In this document: positions 26,801 to 38,800 of the stretch, piece by piece
Layout of the letters: each line of letters starts with the position of its first letter
How positions within the stretch are numbered: the first letter of the stretch is position 1
From: Ramlibacter agri
GTDB taxonomy: Bacteria; Pseudomonadota; Gammaproteobacteria; Burkholderiales; Burkholderiaceae_C
Reading direction: 5' to 3'
Assembly: GCF_012927085.1 (NCBI RefSeq)
Contig: NZ_JABBFX010000003.1
Coordinates: 434,001-498,000, forward strand
DNA: 64,000 nt
The notes under the pieces: generated by a model
What the model saw: only the letters and a program-made list of their open reading frames with translations
What the model was told of the DNA's origin: nothing
Databases searched by the model: none
Translations under genes and position numbers: made by a program

Positions 26801-29800
26801 CGCCGGTGAGGGCGACGTTCAGGGTGTTGGTGCCTGCGCCGCCGTCGACGACGAGGCTCGCGGTCGTGAGCGGGTAGGTGACCGTGATCGTGTCGTCCCC
26901 CGCATCGCCGAGGAGCAGCACGCTTTCAGCGGCCGTGTCGCCGGTGTCGGAAATCGTGTCGTTGCCGTCGCTGCCGTCGACGACCAGGTGCTCGATGCCG
27001 GCCGCGGTGATGTTCGTCAGGTCGAAGCTGATCAGCGATCCGGCGACCGCGATCGTGTCGTCGCTCGAGGTGCCCATCACGACCAGCGTGTCGCTGGCCG
27101 TGGGCAGCCCGCCGTCCACCGCGATCAGGCTCGTCGTCCCGGCCATCAGGTCGACCATGATCACGTCGTCGCCATCGCCGCTGTTGACGTTCACGCGCGT
27201 CGGGAAGCCGCTCGCGGTCTCGCTGACGGTGATGGTGTCGGCGCCGCCCAGGGTGTTGACGGTGAGCGTGTCGATGTTGGCGTAGTTGGTCGAGGCGCCG
27301 TTGATGGTGACCGCCGGCGCGCTGACCAGGACATTGTCGTCCGCGTTGCTCGTGTTGAAGACGAGCGTGTCGAGTCCGCCGCCGCCGTCGACCAGGCCGG
27401 CGATCGCGCCGCCGTCGTTGACGGTGAAGGTGTCGTTGCCCAGGCCGCCCGTCACGTTCTCGATCGAGGAGAAGCTCAGGCCGGCGACGTTGCCGCTGTT
27501 CGGCCCGCTGATCGTCCAGGTGTCGCCGCCGTCGGTGCCGGTCAACGTGTCCTGCGCTGCGCTGCCGACCAGCGTGTCGATGTTGGTGAAGGTCCCGCCT
27601 ATGCCCGTGGCGGTGGCCGCGCCGAGGTCGACCGCGATCGCGTTCGTGCGTGCGGAGTAGTCCAGCTTGTCGCTGCCGCCGCCGCCGTCCACGTCGCCGC
27701 TCAGCGACGCGGCGTTGTTGGCGAACACGAAGTTGTCGGTACCGGTGCCGCCGACCAGGGTCCCGATCTGCGTGAAATCGAACTTGGCGGCGCCGGTGGT
27801 GTTGCCGGCATCCGGACCGGTGATGTGCCAGGTCATGGTGCCCGACGGCCCGAACACGCTGTCGCTGTCGCCACCGCCGATCAGGTGCAAACCGGTCAGC
27901 GTCGACGGCACGCCCGTGATGTCGAAGGTGTCGTTGCCGGCCAGGCCGTTGATCGTGAGGTCGATGACGCCTGTGAGGTCGACGACGATGCTGTTGATGG
28001 TGAGCGTCGTCGAGGTCAGCGTGATGGTGTCGTCGCCATTGGTGGCCGACAGCGACAGGATAGGCGTCACCGTGGTGAAGCCCAGCTGCTCGATCGTCGA
28101 ATCGAAGAACACGGTCTTGCTGCCGACGTTGGCCTGCGTGGCCGAGACGGTCGCCGTCGAAGGCAGGTTCAGCTTGTCGATGTTGTTGCCGCTGCCAGGC
28201 AGCGGGCCGGTGTCATGGATGTACACGCTGGCGGTCGACGCGCCGGTAAACACTTCGTAGGTATCCGAGCCGTCGCCGCCATCCAGGACGACCTTGCTGG
28301 CGGACGCGTCGGCGACATCGAACTTGTCGTTGCCCGCCAGGCCGGCAATGCTGACCACCTCGACGCTCGAGTAGTCCATGGTCTGCGTGCCGAGCCAGAC
28401 CTGGGTGCCGCTCACGAGGAAGTTGTCGTTGCCCGTGGTGCCGAGAACGGTCAGCTTGTCGAGATCGGACGCGGGGCCGGAATCGGCCAGCGTCACGTGC
28501 CCGAGCGCTTGCGGATGGATGATGTAGTCGTCGTCGCCGCCGGCGCCATCGAGCGTCACGTCGCCCGCCCAGTTGATCACCTCCAGCCGGTTGTGGCCGG
28601 CGCCGCCGGTGATCGTGATCGAGTGGACGCCGGTGACGTCCATCTGGTCGCCGTTGCCCGCGGTGAGCGTGTTCGTGTCCAGCGTCCAGTCGGTGTCGGA
28701 CTGCACGACCATCGAGTTCGTGCCCGAGCCGCCGTCGAAGGTGAACTTGCCTTGCAGCTGGGTGTAGCTCGTGCCCGGAGGCAGCGGGTCGCCGGGGTTC
28801 GTGCCGCTGAAGTCACCGGTGGGAATGAAGGTGCCCGAAAGCGGGGTCTTCAGCGGGTCGGAGAGCTCGGTCAGCGTGTCGTCGCCGCCGTCCGTGTTGA
28901 CCGTGAAATTCAGCAGGCCGAAGGCGGTCAGGCCGGCCTCGTTGACCGTGACGTGGTCGTCGCCGGCGCCGGTCTGCAGCGTGACGTTGGTGATGTCGAA
29001 GAACTTGAGGTCGGAAGTCTGCACGCCGCCGACCGTGCCGGTGATCGTGTTCGCCTTGGCGCCCGCGATCAGCAGGCTCTGTTCTTCCAGCTGGGTCACC
29101 GTCGTCGGCGGCGACACCTGGCGGATGTAGACATAGCCCGCGCCATTGGTGTCGATCGCATTCGGGTCGATGGCCGACCGGGACGTGAACTGCGGCGCGC
29201 CGATGATGGCGAGGTCGTTGTTCAGCGCCACGGAGTAGCCGACGTTGTCGCCGCCCAGGCCGTCCGCCGCGGACAGCGGGTCGACGTTGGTCTCGAGCTG
29301 CCAGGTGTTGTCCGGCTTCAGCTTGTAGGCCAGTGCTTCGCCTTCGAAGGCGCCGTGGGTCAACGCCTTGCCCGGCACGCCGACGATCAGTTCCTTGCCG
29401 TCGACTGCGACCGAGTAGCCGAAGAGGTCGAAGGCGGTGCCGCTGAATTCGGTCAGGACCTGTTCGCCGGTGAAGAGGCCGCTGCCGTCACGCTGGTAGG
29501 TGTAGACGTTGCCCGCGAGCCCGTTCGCCGTCGGCGCGCCAACGGCCAGGATGTCGCCGCTGAGGTCGAGGGCGAAGCCGAAGTTGTCGCCGCTGACGCC
29601 GGCGGTGGCCGTGATCGTCTGGTTGGCGATCCACTTCGCGCCGCTCTGGACGTAGATTTCCACGCCGCCCTTGTTCAACTCGCCGGTGGGCGCGCCGACC
29701 GCCGCCGTGGTCTGGTCCATCGTGACCGCGTAGCCGAACTGGCCTGCCATGCCCGAGGGCGCGCCGACGATCGTGCTGATCGACCAGTTGACGCCGCTGA

Positions 29801-32800
29801 AGTCGTAGAAGAAGGCCTTGTTGGCGCCCGGTGCGCCCGCGACCGCCGCGTCGCCGTAGACGGCGACCGACTGGCCGAGGTCGGCGCCCGCGCTGCCGAT
29901 GAATTCCGACTTCTGCACCCAGCTGTTCCCCAGGCGCTGGAACATGTAGACCGCGCCTTCGCCGTTCAGCTTGTCCGGGGCGCCGACGATGATCGAGTCG
30001 CCGCTGATCGCCACGCTGGTGCCGAAGCCGTCGTCGTGCGTGATGTCGGTCGCCTGGATCGTGGCCTGCAGCTGCCAGTTGTCGGTGCCGGCCACCTGCG
30101 TGAAGACGAACACCGCGCCGCGGTTGTCGTAGTCGCTCGCGCCCACCACTGCCGTCGTGCCGTCGATGGCCACGCTGGAGCCCGCCTTTTCCGTGCGCAG
30201 TTGCTCGGGAACGAGCAGGTCGTTGGTGACCGGCGTCCAGGCCGAGCCGCGCTGGCGGTAGTTGTAGATCAGGTTGGCATCGAAGTTCTGGTTGGTCGTG
30301 CCGACCAGGTCGAAGCCCTCGCTGATCAACTGGCCGCCGGAACCGAAGTGCAGGCTCGTATCGATGTCCGCCTGCATCACGTGCGTCAGCGTGTTGTACT
30401 GGTACGGCTGGTAGGTTCGCAGCAGCGACGTGCCGCTGGAATCGTAGATGTACGCCCGCCCGTTCGAGGACGTCGCGCCGACCAGGATGCGGTTGCCCGC
30501 GGTGTCGATGGTCTCGTTGCCGCCGAACCCGCCGTTGCCCGGCGTGGAGATCGTCGTGCCGCCGTACCAGGTGCCGCCGGAGTTGAAGTACTGCTGGACC
30601 TGGTTGCTGCCCGGCGCGCCGACCCAGACGTTGCCCGTGCCCGTGGCGGAAAGCTCCGCGCCGGACAGGGAGTTGCCGACGATGTACTGCGTGCTGCGCA
30701 GCGGCGTGTCGGTGATGCCGCCGACCGTCGCGGTCCAGTGCGAGTAGTCGCCGTTCGTGAGGTTGTAGACGGCAGTGCGGTTGTCGCCCTGCGCGCCGAC
30801 GTAGACCGTGTTGCCGACGATGTCCACCGACGAGCCCCATTGCGCGCCGGACAGGCTGGCGAAGTAGCGGTCGAGGATCTGCGTCGCCTGGTGCGCGATC
30901 GTGCTCATGACGATCACGGAGTCGGTGTCGTCGTCGCGGTCCCCCGCGCCCACGTTGTCGTAGTTGAAGCCGCCCGGGCCGACCTGCGCGACGAAGCCCC
31001 AGTCGCCGCCCGTGTAGTCGACGCCGGTGATTTCCGTGCCGGAGTCGGCGTGGATCGCGTAGTCGCCTTCGCCGACGTTGTCGGTCGCGCCCCAGGGGTA
31101 GTAGTGCCAGCTGCCGTTCTGGAACAGGCCCGCGTTGCCTTGCGGCGGCAGGTCCGAGCCGACCATCAGGAAGTCGATGTCGTCGTTGGTGATCCAGCCC
31201 GGCAGGTCGGCCTGGATCGTGTTGTCGGAGTAGTTGACCGCGAACGCATAGCCGGCATCGCCGCCGGTGTAGTCCACCACCACGGCCATCGAGTGCGGGC
31301 CCAGCAGCAGGCCGCTGCCGTGGTCGACGCCGTCCTGCCAGGCACCGATGCCGTGCCAGTGCCAGGTGCCGCCCCAGAAGATGGCCGCGGAGTCCCACTC
31401 GTTCGGGATGTACTGGTTCGTGTACGAGGTGTCGTACCAGAGCGCGCTGTCGTCCGCCATGAGCAGGCGGTCTTCGTTCCAGCTCGCGCCGTTGTAGCTG
31501 TAGACCACCGCGCCGCCGGGCGCGCCGAGGTCCAGGTTGTAGTAGGTGTCCGGCTGGCCGTAGGAGGCGTAGGTGGCATTGGCCAGGGGCATGCCGATCA
31601 CGAGCTTGCTGCCGCTGATCGACACCGACCGGCCGAAGCCGCCCGCGCCATCGAGCTCCTGGTACTTGGCCCAGAGTTCCGTGCCGAGGCGCTGGTAGAC
31701 ATAGGCCTTGGCGTCCGGGGCGCCGATCACCATCCAGTTGCCGTCGACCTTGATGTCCTTGCCGATCGGGCCGGTGAGCGTGCCGCTGCCGCCATTGGCC
31801 GCCGAGTAGCTCAGCGTGACGCCGGCGCCGCCGCCGTTCTCGAAGTAGCGCACGTCGATGAAGTGGTTGCCCTGCGAGAGGTGCACCGTGGCCTGCCGCG
31901 TCGTGAACCCTTGCAGCTGGTTGCCGTCGATGTACTTGGTGCCGTCGATATACAGCTGCGAGCCGTCATCGCTGCCCAGGTAGAACGTGACGTCCTGCGT
32001 CGACGTCGAAACGATGTTGCCGGTCCAGCGCACGGCGAACTGGTCGGCCTGCACGCCGGGCGCGAAGCTGCCGTTGGTGATGCCGGTGTTGATGGCCCAC
32101 TCCGTGCGCGTCAGCGCCGGCGAGCCGCTGAACGAAGGCAGCACGCTCAAGGGGTTGGCGAAGTTGTAGTACTGCGCCGTCAGGCCGGCCGCGCTGATGT
32201 AAACCGTGTCGGGCGAGACGATGTTCTGCACCTTGCGCCAGTACAGGCCTTCGTTCACGTACACGTACACCGTGTTCTGCGAGGGATCGGACACGAACAG
32301 CTCGCGCGAGGCCGCGTCGTAGTAGGTGACCGCGCCGAACTGCGAGGCGCTGTTCGGCGTCTGGTTCGGCTGGTCGGTCGGGTCCTCGATCGTTTCCGCC
32401 CACTTGGACGTGGCGCTGGTCGGCAGGATGCCGTTGGTCGAATAGGTGCGCATCGCGCCGACGTCGGCGCGCGTCGTGAAGCCCTGGCCGTCGACCTGGT
32501 TGTAGCCGGGCATGCCGATCACGAGCCGGCCGCCGCCGAGCGCGATGCTGGTGCCGAAGCGATCGGCCGTGCGGTACTGGTCGATGGCCGGGATGCCGCT
32601 CAGCGGATCCGAGCCCGCCGGAGCCGCTGCGTTCAAGCGGCCGGAGCCGCTGTCGCCGCTGGCGCGCACCCAGCTCGCGCCCAGGCCGGAGCCGAGGTCG
32701 GGCAGGCGGTAGAACACATAGGCGGCGCCTTCGTTCTGCGCCGTGCCGTCGTAGCCGGGCGCGCCGACCGCGACGTAGCTGCCGTTGATGGCGAGCGAGG

Positions 32801-35800
32801 CGCCGAAATGGTCACCGGGGTTGCCTTCCAGCAGCGACTCGGCCAACGGCAGGCCGCCGTCGGCGGTCAGGCGCGCGGCCCGGATCCAGCTGCTGCCGCT
32901 GCCCTCGAAGACGAAGGCGCGGCCGACGTCGTTGTCGACCGTGCCGTCGCTCTTGGTTTCGTCCCACAGCGGCGAGCCGACCACGATGCGGCCGGAGATC
33001 ATTGCCACCGCGGCGCCGAAGTGCTCGCCGGCCTGCTGGTCGTTGGTGAACAGGCCGTTGTCCGGCGCGATCACCGCCTGCTGGGTCCAGGTGGAGCCGC
33101 TGCGCGTGTAGACGTAGGCATCGCCGGCGTCGATGAGGGAGCCGAACAGCAGCGAAACGTCGGTGAGCGGCGCGCCGACCACGAGCGTGTTGCCCGCGAT
33201 GGCAACCGCCGTGCCGAAGTCCGCGGTGTGGTCACCGAGCTGGAGCTTGGCTTGCTGGGTCCAGGTGGTGCCGCTGCGCGTGAAGACGTAGGCCGCGTCG
33301 GTGCTGCCGCCGGCGGCGCCGATGACGACGGTGTTGCCGCTGATCGAAACGCTCTGGCCGAAGGTGGAGCCCGCCGAGCCGTCCAGCGCCTTGATCTTCG
33401 CCTGCTGCGTCCAGGCGCCGCCCGAGCGCGTGAAGATGTAGGCCGCGCCGGAATTGGTGCCGAAGGTGTTGTCGTGGTCCGCGCCGACGACCAGCGTGTC
33501 GCCGTCGATCGCCACCGTGTCGCCGAAGCCCTGGCCGGAGGTCGCATGGTCGCTGGCGTAAAGCTTGGCCTGTTCGGACCAGGCGTTTGCGGTGTAGTCC
33601 CAGGTGTAGACATAGACCACGCCGCTGGACGCGCCATCGAGCTCCGCGCCCACAACCAGCGTGTCGCCGCTGATCGCGGTGGCGTTGCCGGTGTGCTTGG
33701 TCTCGAGGGCATCGGGCGTGACCAGCTTCGCCTGCTGCGTCCAAGTCACCACGCCGTCGACGGTGACTGTGTGCAGGACGAGGTTGGTGAGGTTCAGGTC
33801 GGCGACGTTGATGCTGTCCACCGCCAGGTCGGCCGGGTCGTCCGGCGTGACCATGTGGAAGTCGGACAGGCCGTGGATGACCAGCGGCTCGACGCCGGTG
33901 AAGTCGAAGATGTTGCCGCCGACGTTGACCTCGCCGGCGCGCGCCTCGGTGCTGCTCGGCGTGTAGGTGCCGGTGGCAATGCCGTCGCCCGCGATGCGCA
34001 GCGTGTCGCCGCTGACCTGCGGTCCGCCATTGAAGGTGAGGAAGGCCGTCGCGTCGGGCACGCCAGGCTCGAACTGCGCGTAGACGATGTCGTCGCCTTC
34101 CTCGCCGTTCAGGGTCGCCATGTGGCCGCGGTTGTCGAAGCCGTGTTCGACGTTGAAGGTGTCGTTGCCTGCGCCGGCGTACACCGTGATGTCGTAGCCG
34201 TAGGTGCCGCTGGTGAGCTGCGTGACGTCGTTGCCGCTGCCCAGCGAGACCTTGATGTTCTCGCTGCCGCGCGCGTTGATGTTGAGCGGTTCGGCGGTGC
34301 CCGATTCCTGCAGGACCACGGTCGCGTAGTTCACGGTGGTCGGGTCGTCGCCGAAGATCTGCGTGAAGGTGCTCACCCAGGTCGGATCCGCGGTGGCGGG
34401 GACGGTCGGCGGGGTCGCCGGGAAGATGTCCGCGAAGGTCTTGTTGACGAACGCGAGGTTCATGTTCGCGGTCGCCGCCGTATCCAGGTACTGCACCACG
34501 TCGTAGCCGTCGCCGCCATTGACGAACACGGGGATGCCGCGGGTGCTGTCCGCGGTCGGCAGGCCGGTGTCGATGGCGAAGTTGTCCAGCGAGAAGCCGC
34601 CCGCGACCGGGTCGCCGATGTTGACGGTGTCGTCGCCGCCGCCCGCGTTGACCGTGAAGGTGGAGTTCTTGCCGCCGTTCGGGTCCTGCTCGCGCTGGGT
34701 GCCCTGGATGTTGATCGTGTCGGCGCCCTGGCCGGCGTTCAGGACCACCGTCTCGAAGCGCCGATAGTGCAGGGAAGCCGCGCCGCTGCGGTCGACGGTG
34801 GTGGTGTCGAAGCGCCACGGTGTGCCGTCGCCCAGCGTCACCAGGGCTTCGAGCTCGTTGCTGACCGTGTAGGTTTCGCCGCTCGTGTCGCTCTGGTCGT
34901 TGATGAACAGGGTGTCCCGCGCCTCGGGCGAGTCGCCGTCCAGGTAGAAGTCGCCCTGGATGTTGGCCAGCGTGCCGGTCGTCTCGTTGCCCTGCGTCGT
35001 GCCGACGTAGACGGTGTCGAAGCCGCCGCCGGTGTTCAGCTTGGTGATGAGCCCCGCGTTGGTGGCCGGGACGTAGAAGGTGTCCGCCTGGGCGCCGAGC
35101 TGGATGGTGATGTTGTCCGGCGCGTCGAACACGATCGAGCCCGCCATGTCGAGGCCGGTGACCGTGTTGCCCGTGTAGGTGCCGACGTTGGCGTTGTCGT
35201 CGCCGGAGTCGTCCACGACGAGGGTGTCGTTGCCGGCGTCGCCGTTCAGGTGCAGGGTGCCGGCCACGAAGTCGACGCGGCGCAGCGATTCCGGATGCAG
35301 GCCGGAAGGCGTGGCGCCGACCGTGATGGTGTCGTCGCCGCCGCCGCCGTGGACGTAGGTCGTGCCGTAGGAATAGGCGCTGTCGACGTTGAAGGTGTCG
35401 TTGTTGTCACCCAGCCACATGTTCACCGTCTCGACGTCGCTCGTGACGGTCTCGACGGTGTCCAGGATCTTGCGGTAGGCGTAGTAGATCGCCGCCGGGT
35501 AGGACGGCGCGCCGATGTTGTAGCCGGCGCCGAAGCTGTCGTTGTGCACGGCGCCGAGGTGGTTCGTGCCCATGCCCATGCCGGTGATGCCGATCGCATC
35601 CAGCTGGCCGGGCGTCACCGAGGCGTCGCCGTAGACGTCCAGCGTGTCGCTGCCGTCCTGGCCGAAGAAGGCGACGATGCCCGAGATGCTGGTGAGCTGG
35701 TTGGTGTCGTCGCCGACGTGCAGCGTGTCGTTGCCCGGGCCGCCGAAGATGTAGGCGTCGACGTCCGTCGCTTCGCTCTTCACCTGGAAGGTGTCGTCGA

Positions 35801-38800
35801 AGGCCGAGAGCTCGACGAAGACCGCCGTTCCATGCGGTCCCGGCGTATAGGTGATGTTGCCCGTCATGCCCAGCCCGCTGACACTGGTCGACTCCATGAC
35901 GCCGGTGACGGGGCCGCTGGCCGCGTCGTCGCTGATGTAGATCGCGTCGCGCGTGCCCTGGTTGCCGCCGTCGCCGGTGTCGATGAGCAATCCGCCCATG
36001 TGCTCCAGCGTGCCGGTCAGGTGGTCGAAGGGCGCGCCGATGTCGTCGTCGTAGACGCCGCCCGTGGTGAACAGCGCCTTGTTCGCGTTGCTCGACACGT
36101 AGAAGCGGTCCGCGCCCGTGTCGCCTTCCAGCGTCGTCGTGCCGCCGGCCGCGACCGCACGCACGAAGAAGCGGTCGTCCGAGCCGTTGCCGCGGACGAC
36201 GGTGGTGCCGCCCGCATTGATGCCGTTCGGGTTGTCGAGCTCGAGGTAGTCGAGGTCGTCGCCGCCGGCGATGACGACGCTGGGCGCCTGCACGTCGCCC
36301 TGGATGTCGATGGTCGTGCCATGGTCCGGGTCCGGGTCGGAACCCATCTCGAAATCACCCTGGATCAGCACCGACGCGCCGCTCGTGATCAGCGTGCCGT
36401 CCGGGACGTTGACGTTGTCGCCGACGTACAGGTTCACCGCGCCCGGTGCATGGATCAGGCCTTGCGAGATGGCGACGCCCAGCTGCGTCTGACCGCTCAC
36501 GATCATGTTGAGGTCTTCGTTCAGGAAGGCCGAGTCGTTGACCGACAGCGTCACGGTGCCGGTGGTCGCGGTCACCTTCAGCACGTTCAGTGCCGCATTC
36601 ACTTCGTTGATGTTGACGCTCTGCGCCGAGTCGACGAACAGGCGGCCGACGATCGGAACCGCGGCATCGGCCTGCTGCGTGTTCTGGATCTGGCCCACGC
36701 CCGCGCCATCGATGTCCACCGCATGCGTGGCGTTGCCGACGCCGCCGCCGGTCGTGATCAGGTCGATGGAGCCGCCCTGGATGTCGGCGTAGATGTCGCC
36801 GACCGCGTCGAGGATGGAACCGCTCAGCGTGATGAGGACGACGTTGTCGAAGCGGGACACCACCGCGCCCAGGTTCATGTCGCCCTGGGTTTCGCGCAGG
36901 AACACGCCGTTGTGGGCCAGCGCGTCCAGCTGGCCGGTGGCCTGGTGCGAGGAATCGATTTCGAGGAAGTCGTTCAGGAAGCCGATCGCGCCCTGTTCGG
37001 CCGTCAGGCTGACGCTGTTGCCGATGACCCAGGGCGTGGAGCCGTTGTCGGCCGGGCCGTTGGTGATGTCGTAGATCGAGCCGTTGAGGGACGTCAGGGA
37101 GACGTCGCCGGCGTTCGACTGGATCAGGTCGATGCGGAAGTCGCCGTTCGTTTCCGTCAGCGTGATGTCGCCGTTGGTCAGCGTGTCGATGTGGCCCGTG
37201 CCCAGGATGTCCGTGTTCGCGATCACGTTGACCGTCGGGTCGGCGATCGCCGGATGCGCGGCGTGGATGTTGATGTTGCCGCCGGAGGTCAGCTGGCCGA
37301 AGTCGTAGGTTCCGGCTATGGGCGCGGCCAGGCTGGTGTCGGCGTAGATCGCCTTGTCCAGCGGCGTCGCCGGGCCGGCATCGGGATGGAAGTGGTTGAC
37401 GTAATTGCCGTTCAGCACCGCGTTCTGCGGCACCGTGAAGGTGATGCCGGCCACCACGCCGACCGGCTTGGTCTCTTGCACGACCGATTCGAGCAGCAGG
37501 TCGATGTCGCCCGTCGCCTGCAGGGTGCTGGTGCCGAAGGTCGCCTGGCTCGCGTCGGTGACGCGCAGGCGGCCGGTCAGGTCCATGAAGATGCCGCCCG
37601 CCGTGGCCGTGGCCGCCATGTCGGTGGTGCGGCCGGCGCTGCGAACCAGTTCGACGTTGAGGCGGTTGCCCAGCGAGCCGATCGCGTTCGCGTTCATCGT
37701 CAGCGAGTTCGAGCGGACGATGCCGCCCGCGGTGTCGCGGATCGTTCCGCCGGCGTCCTGGATGACGGTGCTTCCGGTCGGGTTGTTGATCAGGCCCTTG
37801 ATCACCACGTCCGAAGCCTGGGCGCCGCCCTGGTTGGTGATGGTGATGTCGGTCGGCCCCGCGTTGTCCGCGACGTCGAACTGCGCGGTGACGGCCTGAG
37901 CGTTCAGCGTGACCTGGCCGGTGGCGTGCGGGTTGGTCGGGTCGATGCCGGCGATGTCGAGCTCCTCGCCCGACAGGTTGGTGATCGTGATCGCGTCGTA
38001 GGTCGTCTTGACCCGCGCCGTGCCCTGGTTGCCGCTGATCGTGGAATTCGGCGCGTTCTTGCCGTCCTTGGACGTCACCGTGTTCGCCTGGATCGTGGCC
38101 GTGCCGGCGACGTTCAGGTTGCCGATCGGGTCGATCGTCACCGGGTGGCTGCCCGGGCCGCTGGAACCGTTGACGTCGAAGCCGACGCCATGGCCGCCGT
38201 CGACGGTGATGCCCACCGCCGTGATCACGCGGCCGTCCTGGTCGATGAAGAGGACCGGGTTCGGGCGGATCAGGAGCACGATGTCGCCGTTGAACGTGAT
38301 GTCGCGCCCGGCGTTGTAGTCCCCGTTCTCGTTCTCGTCGTCGCCGCCGAGGGCGCCGCTGCCCGCATCGGCACTGCGGTCGTAGCGGTTGACGTTCTGG
38401 TTCGCCTGCACCGTGATCGTGTGCCCGGCGACGGTCGCGCCCTGGTCCACGTCGATCGCGGAGTCGCTCTGGTAATCGGTGGTGGCCGTGCCGCTGCCGT
38501 CGCCGTACAGGCCGCTCGCGTCGCCGTGGGCGCGCGTGGACACGTCGATGTTCGAGTGGTTCGAGGTGATTTCGACCGTGTCGCCTTCGACCCAGGCACC
38601 CGCTGCCAGGGCCACGTCCGTCTTCTCGGCGTGCAGCGCCACGGTCGCCGTCCCGCTCGCGCCGGAGACCAGGGCTGCCGCGTCGGCGCTCGCGGTGGAG
38701 CGCGCGAACATGCCGGAAACGGTGGAACTCAGGTTCACGTCGGCGCCGGTGATCAGCGCGTTGCCGACGGAAGTGCGTGCCGTGGCGGAAGTGCCGCCGA

